From: Betaproteobacteria bacterium
GTDB taxonomy: Bacteria > Pseudomonadota > Gammaproteobacteria > Burkholderiales > SG8-39
Assembly (NCBI GenBank): GCA_005881575.1
Contig: VBCA01000050.1
Location: 1 to 36,919, forward strand
Direction: 5' to 3'
DNA length: 36,919 nucleotides
Translations under genes and position numbers: made by a program
Part shown: piece after piece, positions 1 through 7,021 of the stretch
Layout of the letters: every line of letters starts with the position of its first letter
Numbering within the stretch: the stretch's first letter is position 1
Notes under the pieces: model-generated
Database searches by the model: none
Told to the model about the DNA's origin: nothing
What the model saw: the letters and a program-made list of their open reading frames with translations, nothing else

Positions 1-224
1 CGCTAGCCGCGCTGCGCGCGCTGCCGGGTGTCGGGGAATGGACCGCGCAATACATCGCGATGCGGGCGCTGTCCTGGCCCGACGCATTTCCGCACACGGA
101 TCTGGGCGTGATGAAAGCGCTCGGCGAGACCGGCGCGCGCCGGGTGCTGGCCGCGGGCGAAGCCTGGCGGCCCTGGCGCGCGTACGCCGTGATGCATCTG
201 TGGCAATCACTCACAAAGGAGTAA
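1..224 (+). CDS. alkA: DNA-3-methyladenine glycosylase II, AlkA-type (3' end only)
   Basis: The window opens inside this gene; the last 73 codons are read in the frame starting at base 3 and end at TAA 222-224. The visible peptide carries the helix-hairpin-helix (LPGVGEWTAQYI) and then PDAFPHTDLGV, whose Asp matches the catalytic Asp of the HhH-GPD superfamily. The family excises alkylated bases such as 3-methyladenine in base-excision repair. In many betaproteobacteria this domain is the C-terminal part of an Ada-AlkA fusion; the N-terminus is outside the window, so that cannot be checked. The stop lies 4 nt before the ogt start and the ribosome-binding site of ogt sits inside the last codons, so the two genes are almost certainly co-transcribed and form an alkylation-repair unit. 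Confidence 0.88.
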   Translation, partial: LAALRALPGVGEWTAQYIAMRALSWPDAFPHTDLGVMKALGETGARRVLAAGEAWRPWRAYAVMHLWQSLTKE

Positions 225-228
225 ACCA

Positions 229-726
229 ATGCACTACTACGATTATTACGAAAGTCCTCATGGACGGATGCTGCTCGTTGCAAGTGGCGAAGGACTTTCT
301 GGTGTCTACTTCGACCACCAGAAATATCTTCCGCAGGTCGAGGGGTGGCGGCGCGATGCGCGCCATGCGCCGCTGCGCCAGGCGAAACAGGAGCTCTCCG
401 AATACTTCGGCGGCGAGCGCAAGCGCTTCGAAACCGCGCTCGCGCCCGAAGGCACGCCGTTTCAGCTGGCCGTGTGGAAGGCGATCTCCACGGTCGGCTT
501 CGGCAAGACCATCACCTACGGCGAGCTCGCGCGCCGCGCCGGATGCCCGGGCAGCGCGCGCGCCGCGGGCGCCGCGACCGGGCGCAATCCGATCGGCATC
601 ATCGTTCCGTGCCACCGAATCGTCGGATCGAACGGCAGCCTCACGGGTTATGCGGGCGGGCTCGATCGAAAGCGCGCGCTGCTTGCGCTTGAGTCGGGAA
701 TCCCGGAGTTGCTGGCGGCGGCCTGA
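229..726 (+). CDS. ogt: Methylated-DNA--protein-cysteine methyltransferase
   Basis: This 165-aa protein is a suicide repair enzyme that moves the methyl group of O6-methylguanine to its own cysteine. The active-site motif PCHR is at residues 127-130 (acceptor Cys128), followed by the usual RIVGSNGSLTGYAGGLDRK stretch. The wing before it, TITYGELARRAG, is also typical. Length matches stand-alone Ogt proteins with a short N-terminal ribonuclease-like domain. The start is fixed by AAAGGAG at 214-220, nine bases ahead of ATG, and by the near-overlap with alkA. It probably shares the alkA promoter upstream of the window. No defects are seen. Confidence 0.95.
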   Translation: MHYYDYYESPHGRMLLVASGEGLSGVYFDHQKYLPQVEGWRRDARHAPLRQAKQELSEYFGGERKRFETALAPEGTPFQLAVWKAISTVGFGKTITYGELARRAGCPGSARAAGAATGRNPIGIIVPCHRIVGSNGSLTGYAGGLDRKRALLALESGIPELLAAA

Positions 727-781
727 CGTTTGACGTGAGGGGCCGCCGTAGTGGCGAAGTTAGCGAACCCTCGGTGCGAGC

Positions 782-1039
782 TTATGCCGCAGTTTGAAGA
801 TGATCTTCCCATCCCGGGAAGACCAGCACGGCGGGATGGCATTGGAGAGCTCGCGAGCACCTTCGCGCGCTCCACGCCCAGGCGGACGCGGTCGTTCTCG
901 ATCGCTGAAAGAGTGGCCTGAGGAATGCCTGTACGCTGCGCGAGTTGATTCTGGTAAGGCCCTGCAACTCGCGAATGATACGTACCGATTCGCCGGTCGA
1001 GACGGTGATGCGTTTCTTCGCGGGACGAAACTGCTTCAT
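782..1039 (-). pseudogene. HigA-like XRE-family antitoxin/regulator, two frameshifts
   Basis: In one frame the minus strand reads MKQFRPAKKRITVSTGESVRIIRELQGLT, then loses sense. From about 955 down to 855 a second frame gives QNQLAQRTGIPQATLSAIEN and then DRVRLGVERAKVLA, an unmistakable Cro/C1-type helix-turn-helix. From about 850 the first frame resumes with ALQCHPAVLVFPGWED and stops at 782-784. Joined, these pieces make an ordinary HigA-like protein of about 86 residues. The likely lesions are loss of 1 nt in a C run near 952-955 and loss of 2 nt in a GC repeat near 849-856, a net loss of 3 nt that restores the frame. Such antitoxins normally follow a RelE/HigB toxin; none is seen here. 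As it stands the gene encodes no intact HTH. Sequencing error at both sites is possible but less economical. Confidence 0.72.
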
Positions 1040-1092
1040 TTACGGCCTCCGATAGTCGTGAGCGGCGATCGAGAGCACCTGGCGTCGCGCGC

Positions 1093-1488
1093 TCAGTCGT
1101 GCCAGTCGACGACCTTCAACCCCCGCACCCTGCCGAACTCGCGCAGGTTGCGCGTCACCAGGGTTGCATTGCGCGAGAGCGCCGTAGCCGCGATCAAGGT
1201 GTCCATCGGGCCGATGCCTTCGCCGCGGCGCTCCAGGGCGTAACGCAGTTCCGCGGCCCGCTTGCCAACGACGGAATCGAACGGCAGGACTTCAACGGTC
1301 GCGAGGAACTGCTCGTATTGGGCCTGGCGGCGCTTGGCGTTCTGCGAACCGAGCACGCCGATCCAGACTTCGTAGGCGACGATGGCGGGCAAGGCCACTT
1401 CCCCCGGCGGCACGGCAAGTAAATTCTTCGCGACCTCGCCCTTCCCTTTGAAGTAGTCGAGAACCGTGTTGGTGTCCAGGGCGTACAT
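1093..1488 (-). CDS. vapC: PIN-domain ribonuclease toxin of a VapBC pair
   Basis: This 131-aa protein has the complete PIN-domain acidic signature: DTNTVLDYFKG with Asp5, a Glu at residue 40 (AYEVWIG), GPMDTLIAATAL with Asp96, and the late TRNLREF motif at 112-118. VapC toxins are Mg-dependent endoribonucleases that cleave tRNA or rRNA and are neutralised by a cognate VapB. The ATG (1486-1488) lies just 2 nt after the stop of the antitoxin gene, the standard antitoxin-first arrangement. Length is normal and all expected acidic residues are present, so the toxin looks active. Its RNA target cannot be predicted from sequence. Confidence 0.9.
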   Translation of the reverse strand: MYALDTNTVLDYFKGKGEVAKNLLAVPPGEVALPAIVAYEVWIGVLGSQNAKRRQAQYEQFLATVEVLPFDSVVGKRAAELRYALERRGEGIGPMDTLIAATALSRNATLVTRNLREFGRVRGLKVVDWHD

Positions 1489-1490
1489 CG

Positions 1491-1721
1491 CTATACGCGG
1501 CCGCGGGTGATGTCTTTCGCCTCCGATTTGCGGATCCGCTCGGCCGAGGGCAGGTCAGGCCATGCGCCCGCCAGTGCCCGGACCGCCTCGGGCCACTCGC
1601 CGCGCGCGCGCCGCCGTATGCGCCCGGCCACCCACTTGCTGAGCGGCAGCCCCTCGGCGCGCGCCGCCGCCCGCGCTTTTGCTTCCGTTTCGCTATCCAG
1701 ATAAATGGTTACTTGGCCCAT
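1491..1721 (-). CDS. vapB: Ribbon-helix-helix antitoxin of the VapBC pair
   Basis: A 76-aa protein beginning MGQVTIYLDSETEAKARAAA, a beta-strand plus helix typical of ribbon-helix-helix (CopG/Arc) DNA-binding antitoxins, followed by LPLSKWVAGRIRRRARGEWPEAVRAL as the second helix and C-terminal toxin-binding tail. An upstream in-frame ATG at 1785-1787 would add 22 residues that do not fit the fold; the ATG at 1719-1721 is preferred because GGAGGT lies just upstream. The antitoxin should bind VapC and, with it, repress the shared promoter; direct repeats at 1740-1760 are the candidate operator. Confidence 0.85.
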   Translation of the reverse strand: MGQVTIYLDSETEAKARAAARAEGLPLSKWVAGRIRRRARGEWPEAVRALAGAWPDLPSAERIRKSEAKDITRGRV

Positions 1722-1739
1722 ACGACCTCCTCCAACGCT

Positions 1740-1760
1740 TATATGTGGGAGTATATGTGG
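1740..1760 (-). promoter_or_regulatory. Candidate VapB operator, two direct repeats
   Basis: TATATGTGG occurs at 1740-1748 and again at 1752-1760, spaced 12 bp from start to start, about 20 bp upstream of the antitoxin ATG. On the coding strand this reads CCACATATAC-TC-CCACATATA. Ribbon-helix-helix antitoxins usually bind tandem short sites over their own promoter, and the AT-rich halves could also contribute a -10 element. This is inferred from position and repetition only. Confidence 0.5.
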
Positions 1761-1805
1761 TCGTGGGCCGGAAACGCAAGCGGGCACACAACGAGGTGAA
1801 CGCGG

Positions 1806-3611
1806 TCAGGCGGCGTGCGCCCGCACGACTTCGAGCAGGGCCTCCCCGTAGCGCTCCAGTTTCTTCTCTCCCACCCCGGACACGCCGCGCAGCGCTTCGC
1901 GCGTTCCCGGCCGCAGCGCGGCGATGGTCTCGAGCGTGACGTCGTGGAACACCACGAACGCCGGCACGCCGTGCTCGCGGGCGATGCCCAGACGCCAGGC
2001 GCGCAGTGCACGGAGCAGCGCCGAGTCGGGTGCGGCTGTGCCGGCCTCCCTTGCGGCGCTCTTCTTGCCGCGCCTGACGCGTGCGGGCCGGGCGGCCTGC
2101 TCGCGCAGCATCACGCCGGTCTCCCCTTTCAATACCTGGCGCGAGCTCGGCGTGAGTTTCAGCGCGCCGAACGCTTCGCCGTCCGCCTGCAGATAGCCGA
2201 GCGCGACGAGCTGCCGGAACACTGCGCGCCATTGTCTTTCGTCGCGGTCGGCGCCGATGCCGAAAGGGGAAAGCCGGTCGTGGCCGAGTTGCGAGACGCG
2301 CCCTTTCGCGCGGCCGAGCAGCACGTCGATCACGTGCCCTGCGCCGAAGCGCTGGCCGGTGCGGTAGACGCAGGACAGCGCCTGTTGCGCGGCCACCGTG
2401 CCGTCCCATACCCGCGGCGGATTCAGGCAGTTGTCGCAGTTGCCGCAAGGCCCGCTCGCCTCGCCGAAGTAGGCGAGCAGCCGGACGCGGCGGCAGCCGG
2501 CGGTTTCGGCCAGCCCGACCAGTGCATCGAGCTTGCGCACCGAAGCGCGCTTGAAGGCGTCGTCGGCCGTCGATTCGTCGATCATGCGCCGCTGCTGCAC
2601 GATGTCGGCGAGACCGTAGCTCATCCAGGCTTCGGCAGGCTTCCCGTCGCGTCCGGCGCGGCCGGTTTCCTGGTAGTAGGCCTCGATGGTTTTCGGAAGG
2701 TCGAGGTGCGCCACGAAACGCACGTCCGGCTTGTCGATGCCCATGCCGAATGCGATCGTCGCCACCATCACCACCCCGTCCTCGTTGATGAAGCGGTCCT
2801 GGTGCGCCGCGCGCGCGGCGCTTTCCATGCCGGCATGGTAGGGGAGCGCGTCGATGTCGTGAGCGGCGAGCCAGGCCGCGGTCTCCTCGGTCTTGGTCCG
2901 CGACAGGCAGTAGACGATGCCGGACTCGCCCGCGTGCCGCGCACGGATGAAATCGAGCAGCTGCGAGCGCGCGTTCTCCTTTTCGACGATCTCGTAGCGG
3001 ATGTTCGGCCGGTCGAAACTGGAGATGAAAACGCGCGCGTGGTCGAGCTTCAGGCGCGAGACGATTTCGCGCCGCGTGGTTTCGTCGGCGGTCGCGGTGA
3101 GCGCGATGCGCGGAACCGCCGGATGGCGCTCGGCGAGCAGATTGAGCTCGATGTACTCCGGGCGGAAATCGTGCCCCCATTGCGACACGCAGTGCGCCTC
3201 GTCGATGGCGAAAAGCGCGAGCTGCGAGCGCTCGAGCAGGCCCAGGAAGCGCGGCGTCGTCAGGCGCTCCGGCGCGACGTAGAGCAGGTCGAGCCCGCCG
3301 GCGAGCAGCTCGCGCTCGACCTGCGCCGCCTCTTCGGCGGCGAGCGTCGAGTTGAGGCAGGCTGCTCTTACGCCCGCTTCGCGCAGCGCCGCCACCTGGT
3401 CGTGCATCAGCGCGATCAGGGGCGAGACGACGATTCCGCAGCCCTCGCGCATCAGCGCCGGGATCTGGAAACACAGCGACTTTCCGCCGCCGGTGGGCAT
3501 GAGCACCAGCGCATCGCCGCCGTTCGCGACGTGCTCGATGATCTCGCCCTGCCTGCCGAGAAACGACGGGAAGCCGAAGACCGATTCGAGAATTGAGAGA
3601 GCCTGGGTCAC
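1806..3611 (-). CDS. recQ: ATP-dependent DNA helicase RecQ
   Basis: A 601-aa RecQ 3'-5' helicase acting in recombination and fork repair. Seen in order: the aromatic/Q region FGFPSFLGRQGEII (12-25), Walker A MPTGGGKS (38-45), Walker B DEAH (137-140) followed by the RecQ signature CVSQWGHDFRPEY, TATADE (173-178), the GRAGRDG motif VI (317-323), the zinc-binding cysteines 373, 389, 392 and 395 (CGNCDNC), a winged helix, and a C-terminal HRDC domain at roughly 525-595. The start is a GTG at 3609-3611; translation from there gives the usual family N-terminus. Length and domain order are normal. It is transcribed alone, leftward, between the vapBC pair and the lipid operon. Confidence 0.96.
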   Translation of the reverse strand: MTQALSILESVFGFPSFLGRQGEIIEHVANGGDALVLMPTGGGKSLCFQIPALMREGCGIVVSPLIALMHDQVAALREAGVRAACLNSTLAAEEAAQVERELLAGGLDLLYVAPERLTTPRFLGLLERSQLALFAIDEAHCVSQWGHDFRPEYIELNLLAERHPAVPRIALTATADETTRREIVSRLKLDHARVFISSFDRPNIRYEIVEKENARSQLLDFIRARHAGESGIVYCLSRTKTEETAAWLAAHDIDALPYHAGMESAARAAHQDRFINEDGVVMVATIAFGMGIDKPDVRFVAHLDLPKTIEAYYQETGRAGRDGKPAEAWMSYGLADIVQQRRMIDESTADDAFKRASVRKLDALVGLAETAGCRRVRLLAYFGEASGPCGNCDNCLNPPRVWDGTVAAQQALSCVYRTGQRFGAGHVIDVLLGRAKGRVSQLGHDRLSPFGIGADRDERQWRAVFRQLVALGYLQADGEAFGALKLTPSSRQVLKGETGVMLREQAARPARVRRGKKSAAREAGTAAPDSALLRALRAWRLGIAREHGVPAFVVFHDVTLETIAALRPGTREALRGVSGVGEKKLERYGEALLEVVRAHAA

Positions 3612-3697
3612 GAGCTCTTAACGGCGGGTCGCGTTCCACGATGACGAGCAGGAACGCGATCCCGCGTCCGTCGCGGGTTCAGTACGTCTTGTGCCTC

Positions 3698-5032
3698 TTA
3701 CTTTCGCAGCACGCACTTCTCGTAGAGGTTCCTGAACCTTCCCTGCGGGTCGTAGCGCGCCTTGAGCGCGTCGTACGCGGACCTGTCGTAGAGCCGCCAG
3801 AACTCGTCCTCCGGGTAATAGGAGTCGGAGTAGAGCGATTTGATCCCGCCCAGCTCGGCGACCTTGCGCTCGATCTTGCGGTTGTACCAACCCGGCTCGC
3901 GACGCACCGGGTCCTGCACCACGTCCCAGAACCCGAAGTTCACGTACAGCGTCCGGGGATCGATCGCATAGAGCGGGAATCTCTCCTGCGTGTCGTAGCC
4001 GCCGATGGGGCAGATCCAGACCGGAAGAATCCCGATCTCCTCGAGGAAGAATGCGAGAAACTCGGGTGCGCGTGCGATGGGAATGTCCACGTCCTGGATA
4101 ACGGACTCCGGGTGTTTGCCCCTCAATCGTGAGAAGGCGCGCGTGAAGCCCCACTTGCTGTTCCAGCGCATCACCTTTGCGTACGTGGTCGAGTTGAGCC
4201 GCGTGCGTCCGACGAGCCGTCTCACCAGCGGGTTCTGCACGAACAGGTTCTTCGAGCACCAGAACCAGTCGGTGTCCCACCGCCAGATGTAGTCGCGCAC
4301 GGTGACGTAGTCCTCGGAGCGCTCGCGGATGGAGCGGTAATAGATGCGTTCGTACGTATAGTCGCTGATGTAGGGCGCGCTTTCGGCGAAGCTCCCGAGC
4401 GTCAGGAGCATCTCGTCGCCCGAGAACACGGCCCCGTCGACGAAGTCGGCGCCGGATGCGCAGCGCGCCTCCAGATCTTCGAACAACTTCTCTGCTTGCG
4501 TGTGGCGGACGTGCTGAAGGCGCACGTAGGGTTTCACGGGGACGGTGCGTGCGGTGACTTTGAGCGCGTAGCCCAGCGTCCCGTATGAATTCGGAAACCC
4601 GTAGAAGAGATCGCGGTGCTTGTTGTCCGGCGCGCAGGTCACGACCGAGCCGTCGGCGAGGAGCACCTCGAGCGCGAGCAGTGTGTCGTGCACCAGCCCG
4701 TAGCGGAACGACGAAGCCTCGATGCCGACGCCGGCCGCCGCGCCGCCGACCGTGATCGACTTCAGCTGAGGCACGACGCACGGCATGACCCCGCGCGCGA
4801 GGGTCGCGTCGACGAGGTCGGCGTAGGTGGTCATGCCCTCGGCCGACACGCGCGAGCGCGCCGCGTCCACCTCGACGACTTGGTTGAAGCCGGAGAGATC
4901 CACGCGCGGCCGCGCCTGCGGCTCGCGGTCGCGGAACAGGTTCGATGTGCTCTTCGCGAGCCCGATCCCGCCCGGGCCGCTGGCGGCGAGCTCAGCGCGC
5001 AGCCGCGCGAGCTTGCTCTCGTGGCTGGTCAC
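3698..5032 (-). CDS. FAD-binding (PCMH-type) oxidoreductase, 10-methylene-fatty-acid reductase-like
   Basis: A 444-aa flavoprotein with an FAD-binding-4 domain (residues about 25-190); the conserved core is the SITVGGAAAGVGIEASSFRYG segment at 92-112. The C-terminal half resembles the DIMINUTO/24-sterol-reductase group rather than glycolate oxidases. It follows a Cfa-like methyltransferase gene and its GTG start lies 41 nt inside that gene, so translation is probably coupled. The same gene pair (TmsB/TmsA or BfaB/BfaA types in actinobacteria) makes 10-methyl branched fatty acids: the methyltransferase adds a methylene to an oleoyl chain on phospholipid and the flavoprotein reduces it. That role is inferred from family and context; the exact lipid product is not visible in sequence. 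The start codon choice is moderately uncertain because no good Shine-Dalgarno precedes it. Confidence 0.8.
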   Translation of the reverse strand: MTSHESKLARLRAELAASGPGGIGLAKSTSNLFRDREPQARPRVDLSGFNQVVEVDAARSRVSAEGMTTYADLVDATLARGVMPCVVPQLKSITVGGAAAGVGIEASSFRYGLVHDTLLALEVLLADGSVVTCAPDNKHRDLFYGFPNSYGTLGYALKVTARTVPVKPYVRLQHVRHTQAEKLFEDLEARCASGADFVDGAVFSGDEMLLTLGSFAESAPYISDYTYERIYYRSIRERSEDYVTVRDYIWRWDTDWFWCSKNLFVQNPLVRRLVGRTRLNSTTYAKVMRWNSKWGFTRAFSRLRGKHPESVIQDVDIPIARAPEFLAFFLEEIGILPVWICPIGGYDTQERFPLYAIDPRTLYVNFGFWDVVQDPVRREPGWYNRKIERKVAELGGIKSLYSDSYYPEDEFWRLYDRSAYDALKARYDPQGRFRNLYEKCVLRK

Positions 5033-6239
5033 TGGTGTAGAGGAAGGCGCGGCTCATCGGATAGTTGTCGCCGATGTTGCCTTTGCTCACCACGATCTGG
5101 AAGAGGTGCGTCTTGCCGTTGGGAGAGCGGAACATCTCCGCGCACGACCACAGGTAAGTGCGCCAGATGCGCCTGAACTTCTCGTCGAACTTCCCGGGAT
5201 TGAGCTTGTGCACCCTTTCCCAGTTGCGGTCGAAGCGCAGCGCCCAGTCGTCGAGCGTCAGCGCGTAGTTGCGGCGCAGGTTTTCGATGTCCACGACCTC
5301 CAGCCCGCAGCGCTCGCACCAGTCGATCGCCTCGGCGAGGCTGGGGATCCAGCCGCCGGGAAAGATGTACTTGCGTATCCAGAACTCGGTGTCGCGCACC
5401 CCGACATGACCGATGAAGTGGATCACCCCGAGCCCGCCCGGCTTGAGATACTCGGCGTGGGCGCGGATCACCTCCGGAAGCTGGTCGCGCCCCGCGTGCT
5501 CGAGCGTGCCGATCGAGAGCAGCTTGTCGAACTGGCGCGGCACCTCGCGGAAGTCGCGCTCGAGGACTTCGACCTTCCCCTCGAGGCCGCGGCGCTTGAT
5601 CTCGGCGCGTGTTTCCTCGACCTGCTCGGTGGTGGTGTTGATGCCGGTGCCGAGCGCGCCGTACTTCTCCCAGGCGTAGAAGAGCAGGTTGCCCCAGCCG
5701 CTGCCGATGTCGGCGAAGGTGTCGCCCCGCTTGAGCAGGACCTTGCGGCACACGTGGTCCATCTTGGCGACCTGAGCCTCCTCGAGCGTCTTCGATCCGT
5801 CGGCGAACCAGGAGCAGGTGTAGGCCATGCCCACTTCGTCGAGCCACTCGCGGTAGAAATCCTGGCCGGGCCCGTAGTGGAAGCGGGCGTTCGCTTTCGC
5901 CTGCGCAATCGATGCGTTGCTGTATCGGAGTTCGTGCCACCAGTTGCGCAGCTTGACGAGGAAAGTCGGCTCGCCGTCGAAGCCGGCGTCCATGCCCGCG
6001 CGGAAGGCGTGCGCGAGGCTGCCCTCGATGTCGATATCGCCGTTGAAGTAGGCCTCGAGAAAGCCGACGTGGCCGAACAGCAGCACGCGCCACGCGGCGC
6101 GGCCGTTGCGGATGAGGATGGTGACGTCCGGCGTGCGCTCGCGGTTCTGCCAGGAAGAGCCGTCGGCGAAGACGACGCGGAAGCAGACCTCGGTCTTCAC
6201 GCCGATCTCCTCCATTGTCTTCTTGAAGCGCGTGTTCAT
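4992..6239 (-). CDS. Cfa-like SAM-dependent fatty-acyl-phospholipid methyltransferase
   Basis: A 415-aa cyclopropane-fatty-acid-synthase family enzyme. Family landmarks are HYGPGQDFYREWLD (121-134), MAYTCSWF (138-145), SAM motif I ADIGSGWGN (176-184), and TLEHAG (245-250) with the Glu-His pair used by Cfa enzymes, then the WIRKYIFPGGWIPSL block. Motif I has Ser where classical Cfa has Cys (DIGCGWG). The substrate is expected to be an unsaturated acyl chain in membrane phospholipid. The downstream flavin reductase suggests a methylated rather than a cyclopropanated product. The start at ATG 6237-6239 has a purine-rich AGAGAG just ahead. The C-terminus (MSRAFLYTSDQPREQARAAAR) overlaps the start of the next gene by 41 nt. 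Confidence 0.88.
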   Translation of the reverse strand: MNTRFKKTMEEIGVKTEVCFRVVFADGSSWQNRERTPDVTILIRNGRAAWRVLLFGHVGFLEAYFNGDIDIEGSLAHAFRAGMDAGFDGEPTFLVKLRNWWHELRYSNASIAQAKANARFHYGPGQDFYREWLDEVGMAYTCSWFADGSKTLEEAQVAKMDHVCRKVLLKRGDTFADIGSGWGNLLFYAWEKYGALGTGINTTTEQVEETRAEIKRRGLEGKVEVLERDFREVPRQFDKLLSIGTLEHAGRDQLPEVIRAHAEYLKPGGLGVIHFIGHVGVRDTEFWIRKYIFPGGWIPSLAEAIDWCERCGLEVVDIENLRRNYALTLDDWALRFDRNWERVHKLNPGKFDEKFRRIWRTYLWSCAEMFRSPNGKTHLFQIVVSKGNIGDNYPMSRAFLYTSDQPREQARAAAR

Positions 6240-6387
6240 GATCTCTCTGAATGCCGGGTGCGAGGCGCGATCTTGACAGTTTTTTGCTTCAAATAGAAGT
6301 CACAGGCGGGCGCGGGAAGGAGCTTAACCGCGGCGACGGCGGTTCTGCTAGTCTCTGGAGCCGGTCCGGCCTGCTCGACTCGATCGA

Positions 6388-7020
6388 ATGAAAAACGCTC
6401 CGCGCCCCTTCATCGCCGCGCTCGCCCTCGCTTGCGCCTGCGCGCATGCCCAAGCCCCGGCGGAGGCGCTTTTCCGCTCGATCGAGAACGGTGACTTCGA
6501 CGAGTTCTCCCGCCTGGTCGCCGCCGGGATCGACCTTTCGACGAACAACAAGCTGGGCGAGACGCCTCTTTACGTCGCCGCCGAGAAAGGCGAGCTCGAG
6601 ATGGCGAAGCTGCTCATCGCCAAAGGCGCCGATGCGAAGGCGCGCACGGCCAACGGCGAGACCGTTTTGCACGCGGCGGCCATGATCGAGAGCACGTCTC
6701 TCATGACCGCGTTGATCGAGGCGGGCGCCGACAAGAATCTCGCCAATAACGACGGCGAGACCCCGCTCCACTGGGCGGCCATGACCGGGACGTTTCTCGC
6801 GGTGAAGGCGCTCGCCGACGCGGGCGCCGACCTCAACGTGCAGGACGCGCAACTGGGCAATACGGCGCTGCACGCCGCGGTTTCCCACGACGACATCGTG
6901 CTGATTCACTACCTGATGTCTAAGAGCGTGCGCACCGACCTGCGCAACAACGCAGGCCTCACCGCGCTCGAGTTAGCCCAGTCCCGCGGCCGCGGCTCGG
7001 CGAAGCTCTTCGAGCGCTAG
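6388..7020 (+). CDS. Secreted ankyrin-repeat protein
   Basis: A 210-aa protein with an N-terminal signal peptide (basic MKNAPRP, hydrophobic FIAALALACACA, cleavage after AHA near residue 21). At least four ankyrin repeats follow, visible as GETPLYVAAEKGELEMAKLL, GETVLHAAAMIE, GETPLHWAAMTG and NTALHAAVSHDD, each with the GADxN/GADAK turn. Periplasmic ankyrin proteins of this size act as protein-binding scaffolds (AnkB-like proteins next to catalases are one example), but no partner is visible here. It lies 1 nt upstream of an MFS transporter gene and is probably co-transcribed with it. No strong Shine-Dalgarno precedes the ATG. Confidence 0.85.
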   Translation: MKNAPRPFIAALALACACAHAQAPAEALFRSIENGDFDEFSRLVAAGIDLSTNNKLGETPLYVAAEKGELEMAKLLIAKGADAKARTANGETVLHAAAMIESTSLMTALIEAGADKNLANNDGETPLHWAAMTGTFLAVKALADAGADLNVQDAQLGNTALHAAVSHDDIVLIHYLMSKSVRTDLRNNAGLTALELAQSRGRGSAKLFER

Positions 7021-7021
7021 C

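Noticed and set aside
1815..3596. Long plus-strand reading frame opposite recQ
   Set aside because: Arg/Ala-rich antisense shadow of a clear RecQ helicase in GC-rich DNA; no motifs.
6273..6278. TTGACA between the lipid operon and ankyrin gene
   Set aside because: No acceptable -10 at 16-18 bp on the plus strand; not called as a promoter.
4827..6296. Plus-strand frame of 489 codons opposite the lipid genes
   Set aside because: Antisense of two proteins with clear family motifs; composition is that of a shadow.
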